NCBI GenBank assembly: GCA_041391925.1
Contig: JAWKNA010000005.1
Location: 62,001-126,000, forward strand
Direction of reading: 5' to 3'
DNA length: 64,000 nt
Source of the DNA: JBPOFM01 sp041391925
GTDB lineage: Bacteria > Bacteroidota > Bacteroidia > Flavobacteriales > Flavobacteriaceae
Part shown: one piece after another, positions 25,973 to 34,981 of the stretch
Numbering within the stretch: the first letter of the stretch is position 1
How the letters are laid out: the number at the start of each line of letters is the position of its first letter
Position numbers and translations under genes: made by a program
Notes under the pieces: model-generated
Told to the model about the DNA's origin: nothing
The model's database searches: none
What the model saw: only the letters and a program-made list of their open reading frames with translations

Positions 25973-26590
25973 ATGAAACAGTTAAAATTAAAAACAACAG
26001 TAATGGCCTTGGCTTTAGTAAGCCTGACAGCAATGTCTTGTAAAGACAACAAAAAAGAGCACATGGATGGGGATACGCATTCGGAGATGTCCCATGATGG
26101 CGACGTGGAACAGGGCAAAATGGAGAGTTCAAACGATATGGCCTCCAATGATGGTCAAATGGCAAATTCAAAGCAAATTATGGCCGATTATATGGCCGTA
26201 AAAAGTGCTTTGGTGGAAACAGACCAAGCCAAAGCCGCACAAGCTGGAAACAAGATGGTGGGCAGTCTTAAAAGTTTCGACATGAGTGGCTATTCTGCGG
26301 AGCAACAAACAGAGTTAAAAGATATCATTGCCGATGCTACGGAACACGCAGAACACATAGGCGAGAGTGAAATGGAGCACCAACGCGAACATTTCAAAAC
26401 CTTAAGCAAAGATATGATGGATATGGTGGCCATTACAGGTACCGATGCAACCCTTTACCAACAGTTTTGCCCGATGTACGATGGTGGAGGCGCTTGGTTA
26501 AGTATGGAAAAAGATATCAAAAATCCCTATTTCGGAAGTAAAATGATGACCTGCGGAAAGGTTGAAAAAGAAATCAAATCTACCATGTAA
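25973..26590 (+). CDS. DUF3347 lipoprotein
   Basis: A 205-aa lipoprotein with lipobox-like TAMSC (cysteine near residue 23), then a Met/His/Asp-rich linker and a DUF3347 domain. The conserved end FCPMYDGGGAWLS...IKNPYFG...MMTCG has Cys, Met and His that may bind copper. The same domain forms the C-terminus of the CusB-like protein at 31839. It is probably a periplasmic copper-binding protein (inference). It follows the oxidase gene after 52 bases. Confidence 0.8.
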   Translation: MKQLKLKTTVMALALVSLTAMSCKDNKKEHMDGDTHSEMSHDGDVEQGKMESSNDMASNDGQMANSKQIMADYMAVKSALVETDQAKAAQAGNKMVGSLKSFDMSGYSAEQQTELKDIIADATEHAEHIGESEMEHQREHFKTLSKDMMDMVAITGTDATLYQQFCPMYDGGGAWLSMEKDIKNPYFGSKMMTCGKVEKEIKSTM

Positions 26591-26645
26591 TCTGATATAA
26601 GCCTGCAAGATGCATGAAACACCTTGCAGGTTAATAATGCAATAA

Positions 26646-27101
26646 ATGAAAATATTTAGAATCATAGCGTGGCTTTTATTGTTATCCTTTGTGGTTATTC
26701 AATTTTTTCCAACGGCTTATAATCAAAGTGAAACCGTCCCAAAAACCGATTTCATTGTGGTCAATAATCCATCGGAACACATCAGTAATTTATTGCAAAC
26801 ATCCTGTTATGATTGCCATAGTAACAATACAGAATATCCGTGGTACAATAAAATTCAGCCTGCCGCTTGGTATTTGGAAGAGCACGTAAAACATGGCAAA
26901 AGTGAATTGAATTTTAATGAATGGGATGAACTTTCTGATAGAAGAAAGGCAAGTAAGCTAAAATCCATCATCAGCCAAATTAAGAATGATGAAATGCCAT
27001 TGCCCTCATACACCTTGATTCATAAAGATGCTATTTTTTCTGATGAGGAAAAATTGGCCATCATCAATTATATGACAGAACTGAAACAACAATTGGATTA
27101 A
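26646..27101 (+). CDS. Haem-binding domain protein
   Basis: A 151-aa protein with an N-terminal membrane anchor or signal (about residues 5-22) and one c-type haem motif CYDCHSN near residue 58. The following WYNKIQPAAWYLEEHVKHGKSELNFNEW segment fits the Haem_bd family. It would act outside the cytoplasm in electron transfer. Its presence between copper genes suggests a redox partner for copper handling, which is inference. Confidence 0.82.
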   Translation: MKIFRIIAWLLLLSFVVIQFFPTAYNQSETVPKTDFIVVNNPSEHISNLLQTSCYDCHSNNTEYPWYNKIQPAAWYLEEHVKHGKSELNFNEWDELSDRRKASKLKSIISQIKNDEMPLPSYTLIHKDAIFSDEEKLAIINYMTELKQQLD

Positions 27102-27111
27102 ATAAAAGCAG

Positions 27112-27405
27112 ATGAAAACAGAAGACACACTTTCACAAACAATGGCGCAGTTGCAAAAACGCGGATACACCCATGATTTTAATTTGTGTTCCGAACATCT
27201 TGAATGTCATGCCCTAAAACTGAAATTGCACCCAGAAGATTTTGAGGTCGATGAGGTACATCGGTTTGAAGGTATGAGCAGTACCGATGACAATAGCGTG
27301 CTATATGCCATACATTCCAAAAAAGGGGTCAAAGGATTATTGGTAGATGCCTATGGTGTGTATGCTGAAAATATTTCGGAAGCCATGCGAAGAAAATTAA
27401 GATAA
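27112..27405 (+). CDS. Conserved small protein of unknown function
   Basis: A 97-aa cytosolic protein without signal or recognised domain. It has paired Cys and His residues (CSEHLECHALKL, about residues 27-38). Similar flavobacterial proteins are often labelled phosphoribosylpyrophosphate synthetase, but the protein is far too short and lacks that enzyme's motifs, so I do not use the name. It starts 10 bases after the haem protein and is followed 1 base later by the AraC-type gene. Confidence 0.65.
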   Translation: MKTEDTLSQTMAQLQKRGYTHDFNLCSEHLECHALKLKLHPEDFEVDEVHRFEGMSSTDDNSVLYAIHSKKGVKGLLVDAYGVYAENISEAMRRKLR

Positions 27406-27406
27406 G

Positions 27407-27964
27407 ATGAGTCAAACGTTACATATCAAAAATATGGTCTGCAATCGTTGCAAAACCATTGTCATGCGCGAAATTAAATCCGCAGGACTTGAGGTGGAAA
27501 CGATTGAATTGGGCGTAGTTACAATTAGTGGAAATAATTCCGAAAGCATAAGTAAGTTAGAAGAAGCATTAAATCATCACGGTTTTGAGATTATAAAGGA
27601 TGACACCGTAAAATTGATAGAGCAACTAAAAATCACATTAATTCAAAAACTGGAAAGTCAGGAATTGTCAAACTTGTCTGAATTTTTGCCCAAAGCCTTT
27701 CACAAATCCTATTCTGCATTAAGCAGATTGTTCAGTAAAACGGAAGGGATGACGATTGAAAAGTATCTTATCAATTTAAAGATTGAAAAAGTAAAGGAAT
27801 ACATTCAATTAGGCCAGCTCAATTTTTCAGAAATCGCCTATGCATTGAATTACACCAATAGCGGACATTTGGCAAGACAGTTTAAAAACGTGACAGGCAT
27901 GTCAATGAGTGAATTTAAAACCCTTCAAAATTGGGATAGAAAATCGATTGACCAAATTGTGTAA
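27407..27964 (+). CDS. AraC-family regulator with N-terminal HMA-like metal-binding domain
   Basis: A 185-aa protein. Residues 1 to about 65 look like a heavy-metal-associated fold with NMVCNRCKT, the MxCxxC copper-binding motif. Residues about 90-180 form an AraC-type double helix-turn-helix (YLINLKIEKVKEYI, FSEIAYALNYTNSGHLARQFKNVTG). Together they suggest a direct copper sensor controlling the adjacent Cu+ ATPase gene. A 15-bp inverted repeat lies immediately after its stop codon and overlaps the next promoter. Confidence 0.87.
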   Translation: MSQTLHIKNMVCNRCKTIVMREIKSAGLEVETIELGVVTISGNNSESISKLEEALNHHGFEIIKDDTVKLIEQLKITLIQKLESQELSNLSEFLPKAFHKSYSALSRLFSKTEGMTIEKYLINLKIEKVKEYIQLGQLNFSEIAYALNYTNSGHLARQFKNVTGMSMSEFKTLQNWDRKSIDQIV

Positions 27965-28022
27965 ATAGTATTCAAAATTGTGTCAATGAAGCATTTTTCC
28001 AACTGGTAATTTTGAATACTAT
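27965..28022. promoter_or_regulatory. 15-bp inverted repeat overlapping the Cu-ATPase promoter
   Basis: ATAGTATTCAAAATT (27965-27979) and its exact reverse complement (28008-28022) are separated by 28 bases. The right arm overlaps the -7 box TAATTTTG at 28007-28014, 22 bases before the ATG at 28036. It is the likely operator of the AraC-type regulator encoded just upstream. As RNA it could also fold, but no T-run follows, so a terminator is less likely. Confidence 0.65.
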
Positions 28023-28035
28023 AATAAATACTAAA

Positions 28036-30537
28036 ATGATGAAACACACCTATCACATCCACGGAATGACCTGCAATGGCTGTAGAAGTCATGTAGAAAG
28101 TACGCTTTCAAAAGTTGAAGGGGTTACGACTGCTGCAGTAGATTTGGAAAAATCGGAAGCAACCATTCAAATTAAATCTCATATTCCGATTGAAACCTTT
28201 CAGAAAGCTTTAAAAAACGATGGCGGCAAGTACAGTATTCATAATCTTGGTGAGCATCAGCACGATTCAGGGAAAAAGGAAGAAGCCCCAAAAGCCAAAG
28301 GTATCGGCATTTTTTACTGTCCAATGCATTGTGAAGGCGATAAAACCTATGACAAACCTGGAGATTGTCCTATTTGCGGTATGGATTTAGTTGAAGAACA
28401 AACACAGTCAACATCGTCAGGAACGCAATACACCTGTCCCATGCATCCCGAAATTGTTCGGAATCAACCTGGAGATTGCCCCATCTGTGGGATGGATTTA
28501 GTGCCTATGGAACCGAGTCTTTCGGCCGAGGAAAAGACTTATAAAAAATTGTCCAAAAAGTTTTGGATTGCAGTGGCATTTACCTTACCCATCTTTTTGA
28601 TGGCCATGAGCGAGATGATTCCGAACAATCCATTGTATAAAATCATGGAGCAAAAGTATTGGAATTGGATTCAGTTCGCGCTATCCATTCCTGTGGTATT
28701 TTATGCTACTTGGATGTTTTTTGAACGCGCCTATCGCAGTATCAAAACATGGAATCTCAATATGTTTACACTTATTGGGATTGGTGCAGGTGTAGCCTGG
28801 GTGTTTAGCGTTTTTGGATTGTTATTTCCCGATGTATTTCCGTTACAATTCAAAACCGAATCGGGTGCAGTCCATGTTTACTTTGAAGCTGCAACGGTTA
28901 TTTTGACCTTGGTATTACTAGGGCAGTTATTAGAGGCCAGAGCGCACAGCAAAACCAATAATGCTGTTAAGGAACTTTTGAAATTGGCACCCAACGAGGC
29001 CGTAAGAGTAGTGGATGGGCAGGAGGAAACCATTGCCATTGACGATATCAAACTTGGAGATACGCTTCGTGTCAAACCGGGTGATAAAATCCCAGTGGAT
29101 GGTGTGATTAGTGAAGGCCATACTTCCGTTGACGAATCCATGATTACGGGCGAACCGATTCCTATTGATAAACAGGAAGGCGACAAGGTGAGCAGCGGAA
29201 CCATCAATGGCAAACAATCTTTCTTGATGACGGCTGAAAAAGTAGGTTCTGATACGTTGCTATCTCAAATCATCGATATGGTCAATAAGGCGAGTCGTAG
29301 TCAAGCACCCATTCAGAAATTGGCAGACCGTATTTCAGGTTATTTCGTACCTGTAGTGGTATTGATTTCGGTCGTTACATTTATAGTTTGGGCTATTTTC
29401 GGACCAGAACCTGCTTACGTGTATGCCTTGGTAAATGCCATTGCAGTTTTGATTATCGCGTGTCCCTGTGCTTTGGGATTGGCAACACCAATGTCAGTTA
29501 TGGTAGGTGTTGGCAAAGGTGCCCAAAATGGTGTGCTGATTAAAAATGCCGAAGCCTTGGAAAAAATGGACAAAATCGATACACTTATCATCGATAAAAC
29601 AGGCACCATCACAGAGGGGCGCCCGTCAGTAGAAAAAGTTGGCGCCACCCAAGAAGGTGTTACCGAAAAAGATGTTCTGCAATATATTGTGTCGCTCAAT
29701 CAATTGAGTGAGCACCCTTTGGCTGAAGCGACAGTTAAATATGGCAAAGAACAAAAGGCAGAAATGCTAAAAGCATCCAATTTCAATTCCGTAACAGGCA
29801 AAGGAGTTACTGGAATGGTCAATGATAAAAAAGTGGCATTGGGTAACGAAAAGATGATGGAAGAAGCCAATGCATCACTATCAGACCAATTGTTAAAGGA
29901 AGTAACGGAACAGCAAAAACAAGGAAAAACCGTCCCCATGTTGGCTGTCGACGGTACAGGCATCGGTTATGTGGTTATCAGCGATAAAATCAAGGAAACC
30001 AGTAAAAAGGCGATTGAAGAACTACAATCGCACGGCGTCAAAGTTATCATGCTCACAGGTGACAATCATGATACAGCCAAAGCAGTGGCGGAAATTTTAA
30101 ATCTAGCAGATTTTAAAGCCGAAATGCTACCACAAGATAAACTGAATGAGGTAGAACGACTTCAAAAAGAAGGAAGAAAAGTGGCCATGGCAGGCGATGG
30201 CATCAATGATGCGCCAGCATTGGCAAAAAGTGATGTGGGTATTGCCATGGGAACAGGCACCGACGTCGCCATTGAGAGTGCGGCAATGACCTTGGTAAAA
30301 GGCGACTTGCAGGGTATAGTCAAAGCACGAAACTTGAGCGTCAAAGTGATGAAAAATATAAAGCAAAACCTCTTTTTTGCAATGATTTATAACACGCTCG
30401 GGGTACCGATTGCAGCTGGCGTCTTGTTTCCGTTTTTCGGATTGTTGCTCTCGCCTATGATTGCCGCTTTAGCCATGAGTTTCAGTTCGGTGTCCGTCAT
30501 TATGAATGCCTTGCGATTAAGAACAGTAAAAATATAA
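28036..30537 (+). CDS. copA: Cu+-exporting P-type ATPase (PIB-1)
   Basis: An 833-aa inner-membrane copper exporter. The N-terminus has one HMA domain with GMTCNGC (about residue 10-16), then two heavy-metal-binding segments of the CPMHxxx...GDCPICGMDL type (about residues 90-165). Core motifs are TGEP, CPCALGLATP, DKTGT, SEHPLAE and GDGINDAPAL. The last helices contain NTLGVPIAAG and MSFSSVSV, the copper-specific pattern. The track-like TTG start at 28012 was replaced by ATG 28036, which fits the promoter. Confidence 0.95.
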   Translation: MMKHTYHIHGMTCNGCRSHVESTLSKVEGVTTAAVDLEKSEATIQIKSHIPIETFQKALKNDGGKYSIHNLGEHQHDSGKKEEAPKAKGIGIFYCPMHCEGDKTYDKPGDCPICGMDLVEEQTQSTSSGTQYTCPMHPEIVRNQPGDCPICGMDLVPMEPSLSAEEKTYKKLSKKFWIAVAFTLPIFLMAMSEMIPNNPLYKIMEQKYWNWIQFALSIPVVFYATWMFFERAYRSIKTWNLNMFTLIGIGAGVAWVFSVFGLLFPDVFPLQFKTESGAVHVYFEAATVILTLVLLGQLLEARAHSKTNNAVKELLKLAPNEAVRVVDGQEETIAIDDIKLGDTLRVKPGDKIPVDGVISEGHTSVDESMITGEPIPIDKQEGDKVSSGTINGKQSFLMTAEKVGSDTLLSQIIDMVNKASRSQAPIQKLADRISGYFVPVVVLISVVTFIVWAIFGPEPAYVYALVNAIAVLIIACPCALGLATPMSVMVGVGKGAQNGVLIKNAEALEKMDKIDTLIIDKTGTITEGRPSVEKVGATQEGVTEKDVLQYIVSLNQLSEHPLAEATVKYGKEQKAEMLKASNFNSVTGKGVTGMVNDKKVALGNEKMMEEANASLSDQLLKEVTEQQKQGKTVPMLAVDGTGIGYVVISDKIKETSKKAIEELQSHGVKVIMLTGDNHDTAKAVAEILNLADFKAEMLPQDKLNEVERLQKEGRKVAMAGDGINDAPALAKSDVGIAMGTGTDVAIESAAMTLVKGDLQGIVKARNLSVKVMKNIKQNLFFAMIYNTLGVPIAAGVLFPFFGLLLSPMIAALAMSFSSVSVIMNALRLRTVKI

Positions 30538-30561
30538 CTATAACTAAATATCAAAAACAGA

Positions 30562-31152
30562 ATGAAAAAATCACTAACACTTTTAATAGTATCAGCCTTA
30601 CTCTTCAGTTGCAAAAATGAACCTAGACAAGCAGCAACCGAAGGGCATGAAAATCATATGGAACCCGTTGAAAGTAAGGAAGACAACAAAAAACCGGTGT
30701 TAAGTCCTCATACATCAGCAATGGCCATGATAGGTGATGCGCATATCCATATCGATTATTCATCACCTGGTGTAAGAGACCGCATTATTTTTGGTGGACT
30801 TGTAGGCTATGATGCCGTGTGGCAAGCAGGCGCCCATAACGCCACTTGGATTGAAACCAACAAAGATTTGGTCATCGATGGTCAAACGCTTCCAGCTGGT
30901 AAATATGGATTTTTTGTCATCCCATCAAAAGAAGATTGGACGGTTATGATTAATAAAAACTGGAACCAACACGGAAAGGACGACTATGATGCCAAAGATG
31001 ATATTATTAAGTTCAAAGTCACACCAACTATCAGCGATACCATTACGGAACATTTAGAGTACAAGGTGAAAGAAGTCAGCAAAACTGAAGGCAGCATTTC
31101 AATGGCTTGGGAAAAAGTCACCATTAGTTTCCCATTTAAAGTAAAACCATAG
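30562..31152 (+). CDS. DUF2911 lipoprotein
   Basis: A 196-aa lipoprotein with lipobox LFSC (cysteine near residue 17), then a linker and a DUF2911 domain (about residues 55-190) containing IHIDYSSPGVRDR, NATWIETNKD and GKYGFFVIP. The family is common in Bacteroidota and its function is not established. Its place 24 bases after the Cu+ ATPase suggests cotranscription. Confidence 0.82.
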   Translation: MKKSLTLLIVSALLFSCKNEPRQAATEGHENHMEPVESKEDNKKPVLSPHTSAMAMIGDAHIHIDYSSPGVRDRIIFGGLVGYDAVWQAGAHNATWIETNKDLVIDGQTLPAGKYGFFVIPSKEDWTVMINKNWNQHGKDDYDAKDDIIKFKVTPTISDTITEHLEYKVKEVSKTEGSISMAWEKVTISFPFKVKP

Positions 31153-31277
31153 TATTATAAAAAGGCAAACGATAATGGGGTTACAACTTTTCACCATATT
31201 GTAAAAGTCATTTCCTTTCTGTTACCGTCGGAAAGATTATAAAAAAGTTAATTATTAACCATATAAATCAAATAAAA

Positions 31278-31760
31278 ATGGAACATTCTAAAGACCACTC
31301 AAAAAAAGGAAACTACACAAAATTCGCAATGATGCTTGGCGCATCATTTGTGGCTATGTACATTACGATGTACCTTAATACGTATGAGATAGACCACGTT
31401 TATTTTAGCCTTACACGCTTTTACATGTCCTGTTTGGGTATTTCTGCAATGGCAGTCATCATGTGGGCATTTATGAGGAAGATGTATCAGGATAAGAAGA
31501 AAAATATGGTCATTTTAGTTGGCAGTCTGTTACTTTTCATCGGAGCCTTAAGTTTGGTGAGGGCACAACGACCAATCATCGGAGATATCTTATGGATGAA
31601 GGCTATGATTCCTCATCACTCTATTGCAATTTTAACGAGCGAAAGGGCAGATATTAAAGACCCAGAAGTAAAAAAGTTAGCAGATGACATTATCGAAGCA
31701 CAACGCAAAGAAATAGGCGAGATGAAGAAAATGATAAAGCGTTTGGAGGCCGCAAAATAA
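31278..31760 (+). CDS. DUF305-type membrane protein
   Basis: A 160-aa protein with about three transmembrane segments (near residues 12-30, 45-65 and 75-95), then a soluble tail with MIPHHSIAILTSERADIKD and EIGEMKKMI, the DUF305 signature with the HH pair. Such proteins occur with copper oxidases and pumps. A copper-binding role through the MIPHH motif is inference. Confidence 0.83.
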   Translation: MEHSKDHSKKGNYTKFAMMLGASFVAMYITMYLNTYEIDHVYFSLTRFYMSCLGISAMAVIMWAFMRKMYQDKKKNMVILVGSLLLFIGALSLVRAQRPIIGDILWMKAMIPHHSIAILTSERADIKDPEVKKLADDIIEAQRKEIGEMKKMIKRLEAAK

Positions 31761-31800
31761 ATCAAACAACAACCAAATAGGGTTTTTAGAAAAATTGTCT

Positions 31801-31820
31801 GGTCGAGCGCAGTCGAGACC
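31801..31820. repeat. REP-like palindrome GGTCGAGCGCAGTCGAGACC
   Basis: A GC-rich imperfect palindrome in the intergenic space before the CusB-like gene. By memory, this sequence recurs between genes in many flavobacterial genomes. No other copy was seen in this window. Confidence 0.5.
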
Positions 31821-31838
31821 TTCCTAATTATAAATACT

Positions 31839-33626
31839 ATGAAAAAATACATCATCTATATCGCCATTTTAGTCGTTGGTCTAGTATTGGGCTATGTCTT
31901 TTTTGGCAAGTCTGCTGAAGGAAATTCAAACACGAAGAATGTGTCTGATATGTCTTACAGTTCAAAAGGACAAAACCAAATGTGGACCTGCTCCATGCAC
32001 CCACAGATTATGCAACCCGAACCAGGCGACTGCCCAATTTGCGGAATGGACTTGATTCCTGCCGAAACCGGTGCAGATGGTCTCGCAATGAACGAAATAA
32101 TAATGACCGAAAACGCAATGGCATTGGCAAATATCCAAACCACTATTGTGGGCAATGTTTCAGGAACAGATGAAAATACAATGCAGCTTTCAGGAAAGAT
32201 AATGGCAAATGAAGAGGCCAATGCCGTACAAGCAAGTTATTTTGAAGGCCGTATTGAAAAACTAAACGTCAATTTTACGGGCGAGGAAGTGCGCAAAGGT
32301 CAATTGCTGGCAACAATTTATGCGCCAACCTTGGTTGCTGCACAACAGGAATTGATAACAGCTTCAAAAATGAAGGCATCGCAACCTGCATTGTATAATG
32401 CCGTCCGCAACAAATTAAAATTGTGGAAATTGTCTGAAAGTCAAATCAATCAAATAGAAAGCTCTGGCAAAGTGCGTGAAAACTTTCCAATCTACGCAAC
32501 GGTTTCTGGTACAGTTTCCCAAAAAATGGCCGAGGAAGGTGACTATGTGAAACAAGGGCAACCCATCGTAAAAGTGAGCGACTTGGGAACGGTTTGGGCA
32601 ATGTTTGATGCGTATGAAAACCAAATTTCTCAACTCAAGGAAGGTCAAAAAATTAAAGTGACCAACAATGCCTATCCCAATAAAGAATTTGAGGCAACAG
32701 TATCATTCATAGACCCAACCTTAAACACAAAATCCAGAACAGTTTCTGTTCGAGCTACGTTAAACAATAAAGAAGATTTATTAAAACCAGGAATGTTTGT
32801 TACTGCAAAAGTACAGATGTTGAAAGGCAATATAATGGAATCGCAAATCACCGTTCCGGCTACTGCGGTTATGTGGACGGGAAACGCTCATTGGTATATG
32901 TCAAAACAAATCCAAACGAACCTGTTTTTGAAATGCGAGAAGTTACCTTGGGAACAAAAAACGGCGAGATTTACCATTACCGAAGGTCTTAAAAATGGCG
33001 AAGAAATAGTAACTAACGGAACCTTTACGGTAGATGCCGCCGCACAACTACAGGGCAAAAAGTCCATGATGAACACCAAAGGAGGCGAAACAATGACTGG
33101 ACACGAAGGACACTTGGGTATGGAAAATTCAAACAATAATTCAACAACAGACCAAGCCCAAATGACCAAGCGTCTGGACGTTTCCTCTAAATTCAAGGAA
33201 CAGCTCAACAGTGTTTTTGAGAACTATATATCAGTTGAGAAAGCACTTGTAAAGGAAGATGCAAATACAGCGCAAAAGTCAGCACGAGGCTTGCAAAAAA
33301 GTTTGGAAAATACGGATATGAAATTGTTAAAGGATGAAGCTCACAGCCATTGGATGACCCTTGAAAAAGAATTGAAAGCATCCACAAACGCCATTGCCAA
33401 CACTTCGGACATCAATACTCAACGAGAACATTTCATTCATTTATCCGCACATTTAATCAATGCCGTTAAAACCTTTGGCATTAATCAAAAAGTGTATGTG
33501 GATTTCTGCCCAATGGCAAATAATAATGTAGGCGCTTATTGGTTGAGTAAGGATAAAGAAATTAAGAATCCATATTTTGGCGATGCTATGTTAACCTGTG
33601 GAAGTGTGATGGATGAGATTGAATAA
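31839..33626 (+). CDS. CusB-type periplasmic adaptor with C-terminal DUF3347 and a compensated frameshift
   Basis: A 595-aa adaptor for the CusA pump. It has an N-terminal anchor (about 5-22), a heavy-metal-binding segment CSMHPQIMQPEPGDCPICGMDL (from about residue 50), the adaptor domains (about 85-400) and a DUF3347 domain (about 445-595) like the protein at 25973. Between about 32880 and 32975 the family-like sequence is in another frame (it reads WTG|KRSLVYVKTNP...FEMREVTLG...NGEIY|ITEGL), so residues about 348-379 as translated are probably scrambled. Two compensating indels, real or sequencing errors, would explain it. The rest reads normally. Confidence 0.87.
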   Translation: MKKYIIYIAILVVGLVLGYVFFGKSAEGNSNTKNVSDMSYSSKGQNQMWTCSMHPQIMQPEPGDCPICGMDLIPAETGADGLAMNEIIMTENAMALANIQTTIVGNVSGTDENTMQLSGKIMANEEANAVQASYFEGRIEKLNVNFTGEEVRKGQLLATIYAPTLVAAQQELITASKMKASQPALYNAVRNKLKLWKLSESQINQIESSGKVRENFPIYATVSGTVSQKMAEEGDYVKQGQPIVKVSDLGTVWAMFDAYENQISQLKEGQKIKVTNNAYPNKEFEATVSFIDPTLNTKSRTVSVRATLNNKEDLLKPGMFVTAKVQMLKGNIMESQITVPATAVMWTGNAHWYMSKQIQTNLFLKCEKLPWEQKTARFTITEGLKNGEEIVTNGTFTVDAAAQLQGKKSMMNTKGGETMTGHEGHLGMENSNNNSTTDQAQMTKRLDVSSKFKEQLNSVFENYISVEKALVKEDANTAQKSARGLQKSLENTDMKLLKDEAHSHWMTLEKELKASTNAIANTSDINTQREHFIHLSAHLINAVKTFGINQKVYVDFCPMANNNVGAYWLSKDKEIKNPYFGDAMLTCGSVMDEIE

Positions 33627-33827
33627 AAATAGTTTCTTAAATCATATTGAACAGATTTTGAGACAACCAAAGTAACCAAAGTTGTCAGTAAAGGGATTAA
33701 AAAGTAAAACACTTTCTTTAATTTCAGATAAGTGATTCTTTTTTAGAAAAAGGAAATCGTAATGACACAATAAATTGATTAATTTTAATTTTGATAATGT
33801 TCGATGTTAAATCGAATTAACGAACAT

Positions 33828-33852
33828 AACCCTCTCTTAAGAGGGTTTTTTT
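33828..33852 (+). terminator. Terminator
   Basis: ACCCTCT and AGAGGGT pair around CTTA, followed by a run of T. It separates the copper module from the mobility genes. The 264-base gap before rteC otherwise shows only TTCGAT/ATCGAA-type small repeats. Confidence 0.85.
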
Positions 33853-33890
33853 ATACTAAAAAATCATGAACAAACTAAAAATCCCTACGA

Positions 33891-34748
33891 ATGCAAAACA
33901 CCCTCAACAAAATCATTGCAGATTACAAAACAGAAATTAAGCCCTACGTTGAATCGGACCTCTCCGACCTAAATAATCTAATTTCCGGAATCAATATTTC
34001 ACAAGACTATTTACATAGATTACGGGATATTATAAAAGAAAAAGTCTTCGCAACCCCAGAAGCTGAAATATTCTTCTTCAAAGTTCAAAAACCACTCATC
34101 TATGGCCATTTTAAATATTTCGTAAAACTCCATAGATACGTGTTAGAAAAACCGCAAGGCTCCATAAAAAAGCAGCGTTTGTACATTGACGCTCTTATTG
34201 AAAAATTACAGTGCAATAATTTAAAATATATTGACTTTGTACGATACTATCGACAGTCCGATTCTCGTCTCGATAAATATTATTTTGTAAGAGGTAAAGA
34301 AAATCTAAATCTCATTTCAGATACATCGCATTATTACACCGACCCAGATTTTTCCACAAGCCATGACAATATGGTAGCACAAATCATCGCTTTTGATATG
34401 CTCATCTATCACTACAAACAAGAGCTAAAACGACTTCATAAATTGCAAAACAGTATAGATTCAGGCGGTAGAAGTTGTATCCCTATCAATGAACTTTCAT
34501 GGACTGCTTCCAAAACGGATTTGGTTGAACTAATTTATGCATTACAAGCCTCTGGAGCGATTCGAAATGGAGAAGCTGAAATTAAAAAAATGTCCATAAT
34601 TTTTGAGAAACTATTCAACTTGGAATTGGGGAATGTCTATCGCACCTATTTAGAAATTAAAGAACGTAAAAAGGACAGAACAAGCTTTTTGACCCATCTC
34701 AAGATAGCTTTAGAACGCAAGATGGATGAAGATGACGAAAAGTATTAA
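33891..34748 (+). CDS. RteC domain protein
   Basis: A 285-aa cytosolic protein resembling RteC, the regulator of excision of Bacteroides conjugative transposons. Segments such as EAEIFFFKVQKPLIYGHFKYFVKL and the basic C-terminal half are typical. CTnDOT RteC binds an inverted repeat upstream of excision genes. Here it is followed by a hairpin and an excisionase-like gene, so control of excision is likely. Confidence 0.85.
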   Translation: MQNTLNKIIADYKTEIKPYVESDLSDLNNLISGINISQDYLHRLRDIIKEKVFATPEAEIFFFKVQKPLIYGHFKYFVKLHRYVLEKPQGSIKKQRLYIDALIEKLQCNNLKYIDFVRYYRQSDSRLDKYYFVRGKENLNLISDTSHYYTDPDFSTSHDNMVAQIIAFDMLIYHYKQELKRLHKLQNSIDSGGRSCIPINELSWTASKTDLVELIYALQASGAIRNGEAEIKKMSIIFEKLFNLELGNVYRTYLEIKERKKDRTSFLTHLKIALERKMDEDDEKY

Positions 34749-34919
34749 TGCCTTGTAACTGACTATATATGCATATTTAGTATGTTAAATTAATCCACAA
34801 CCCATTCCCAACTTGGGAGTAAATACAATCAATCATCCACACATTTGTAAAACGAATGTCAAATCAATGATTCACGAACACCTATTATAAAATAGAAGGT
34901 TTGTGAGCTAAATCAACGC

Positions 34920-34962
34920 AAAGAAACTGCTTTTGAATTGTAAACAATTCGGCAGTTTCTTT
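34920..34962 (+). promoter_or_regulatory. Long hairpin before the excisionase-like gene
   Basis: AAAGAAACTGC (34920-34930) pairs with GCAGTTTCTTT (34952-34962), with a nested GAATTGT/ACAATTC hairpin (34935-34950) inside. It ends 19 bases before the ATG at 34982. It lacks a long T-run, so it could be an attenuator, an RteC binding region or an mRNA leader structure. Confidence 0.55.
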
Positions 34963-34981
34963 CATTTAAAACCTTTTTAAC

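Noticed and set aside
27112..27405. Naming the 97-aa protein phosphoribosylpyrophosphate synthetase
   Set aside because: The true enzyme is about 310 aa with a PRPP-binding motif that is absent here.
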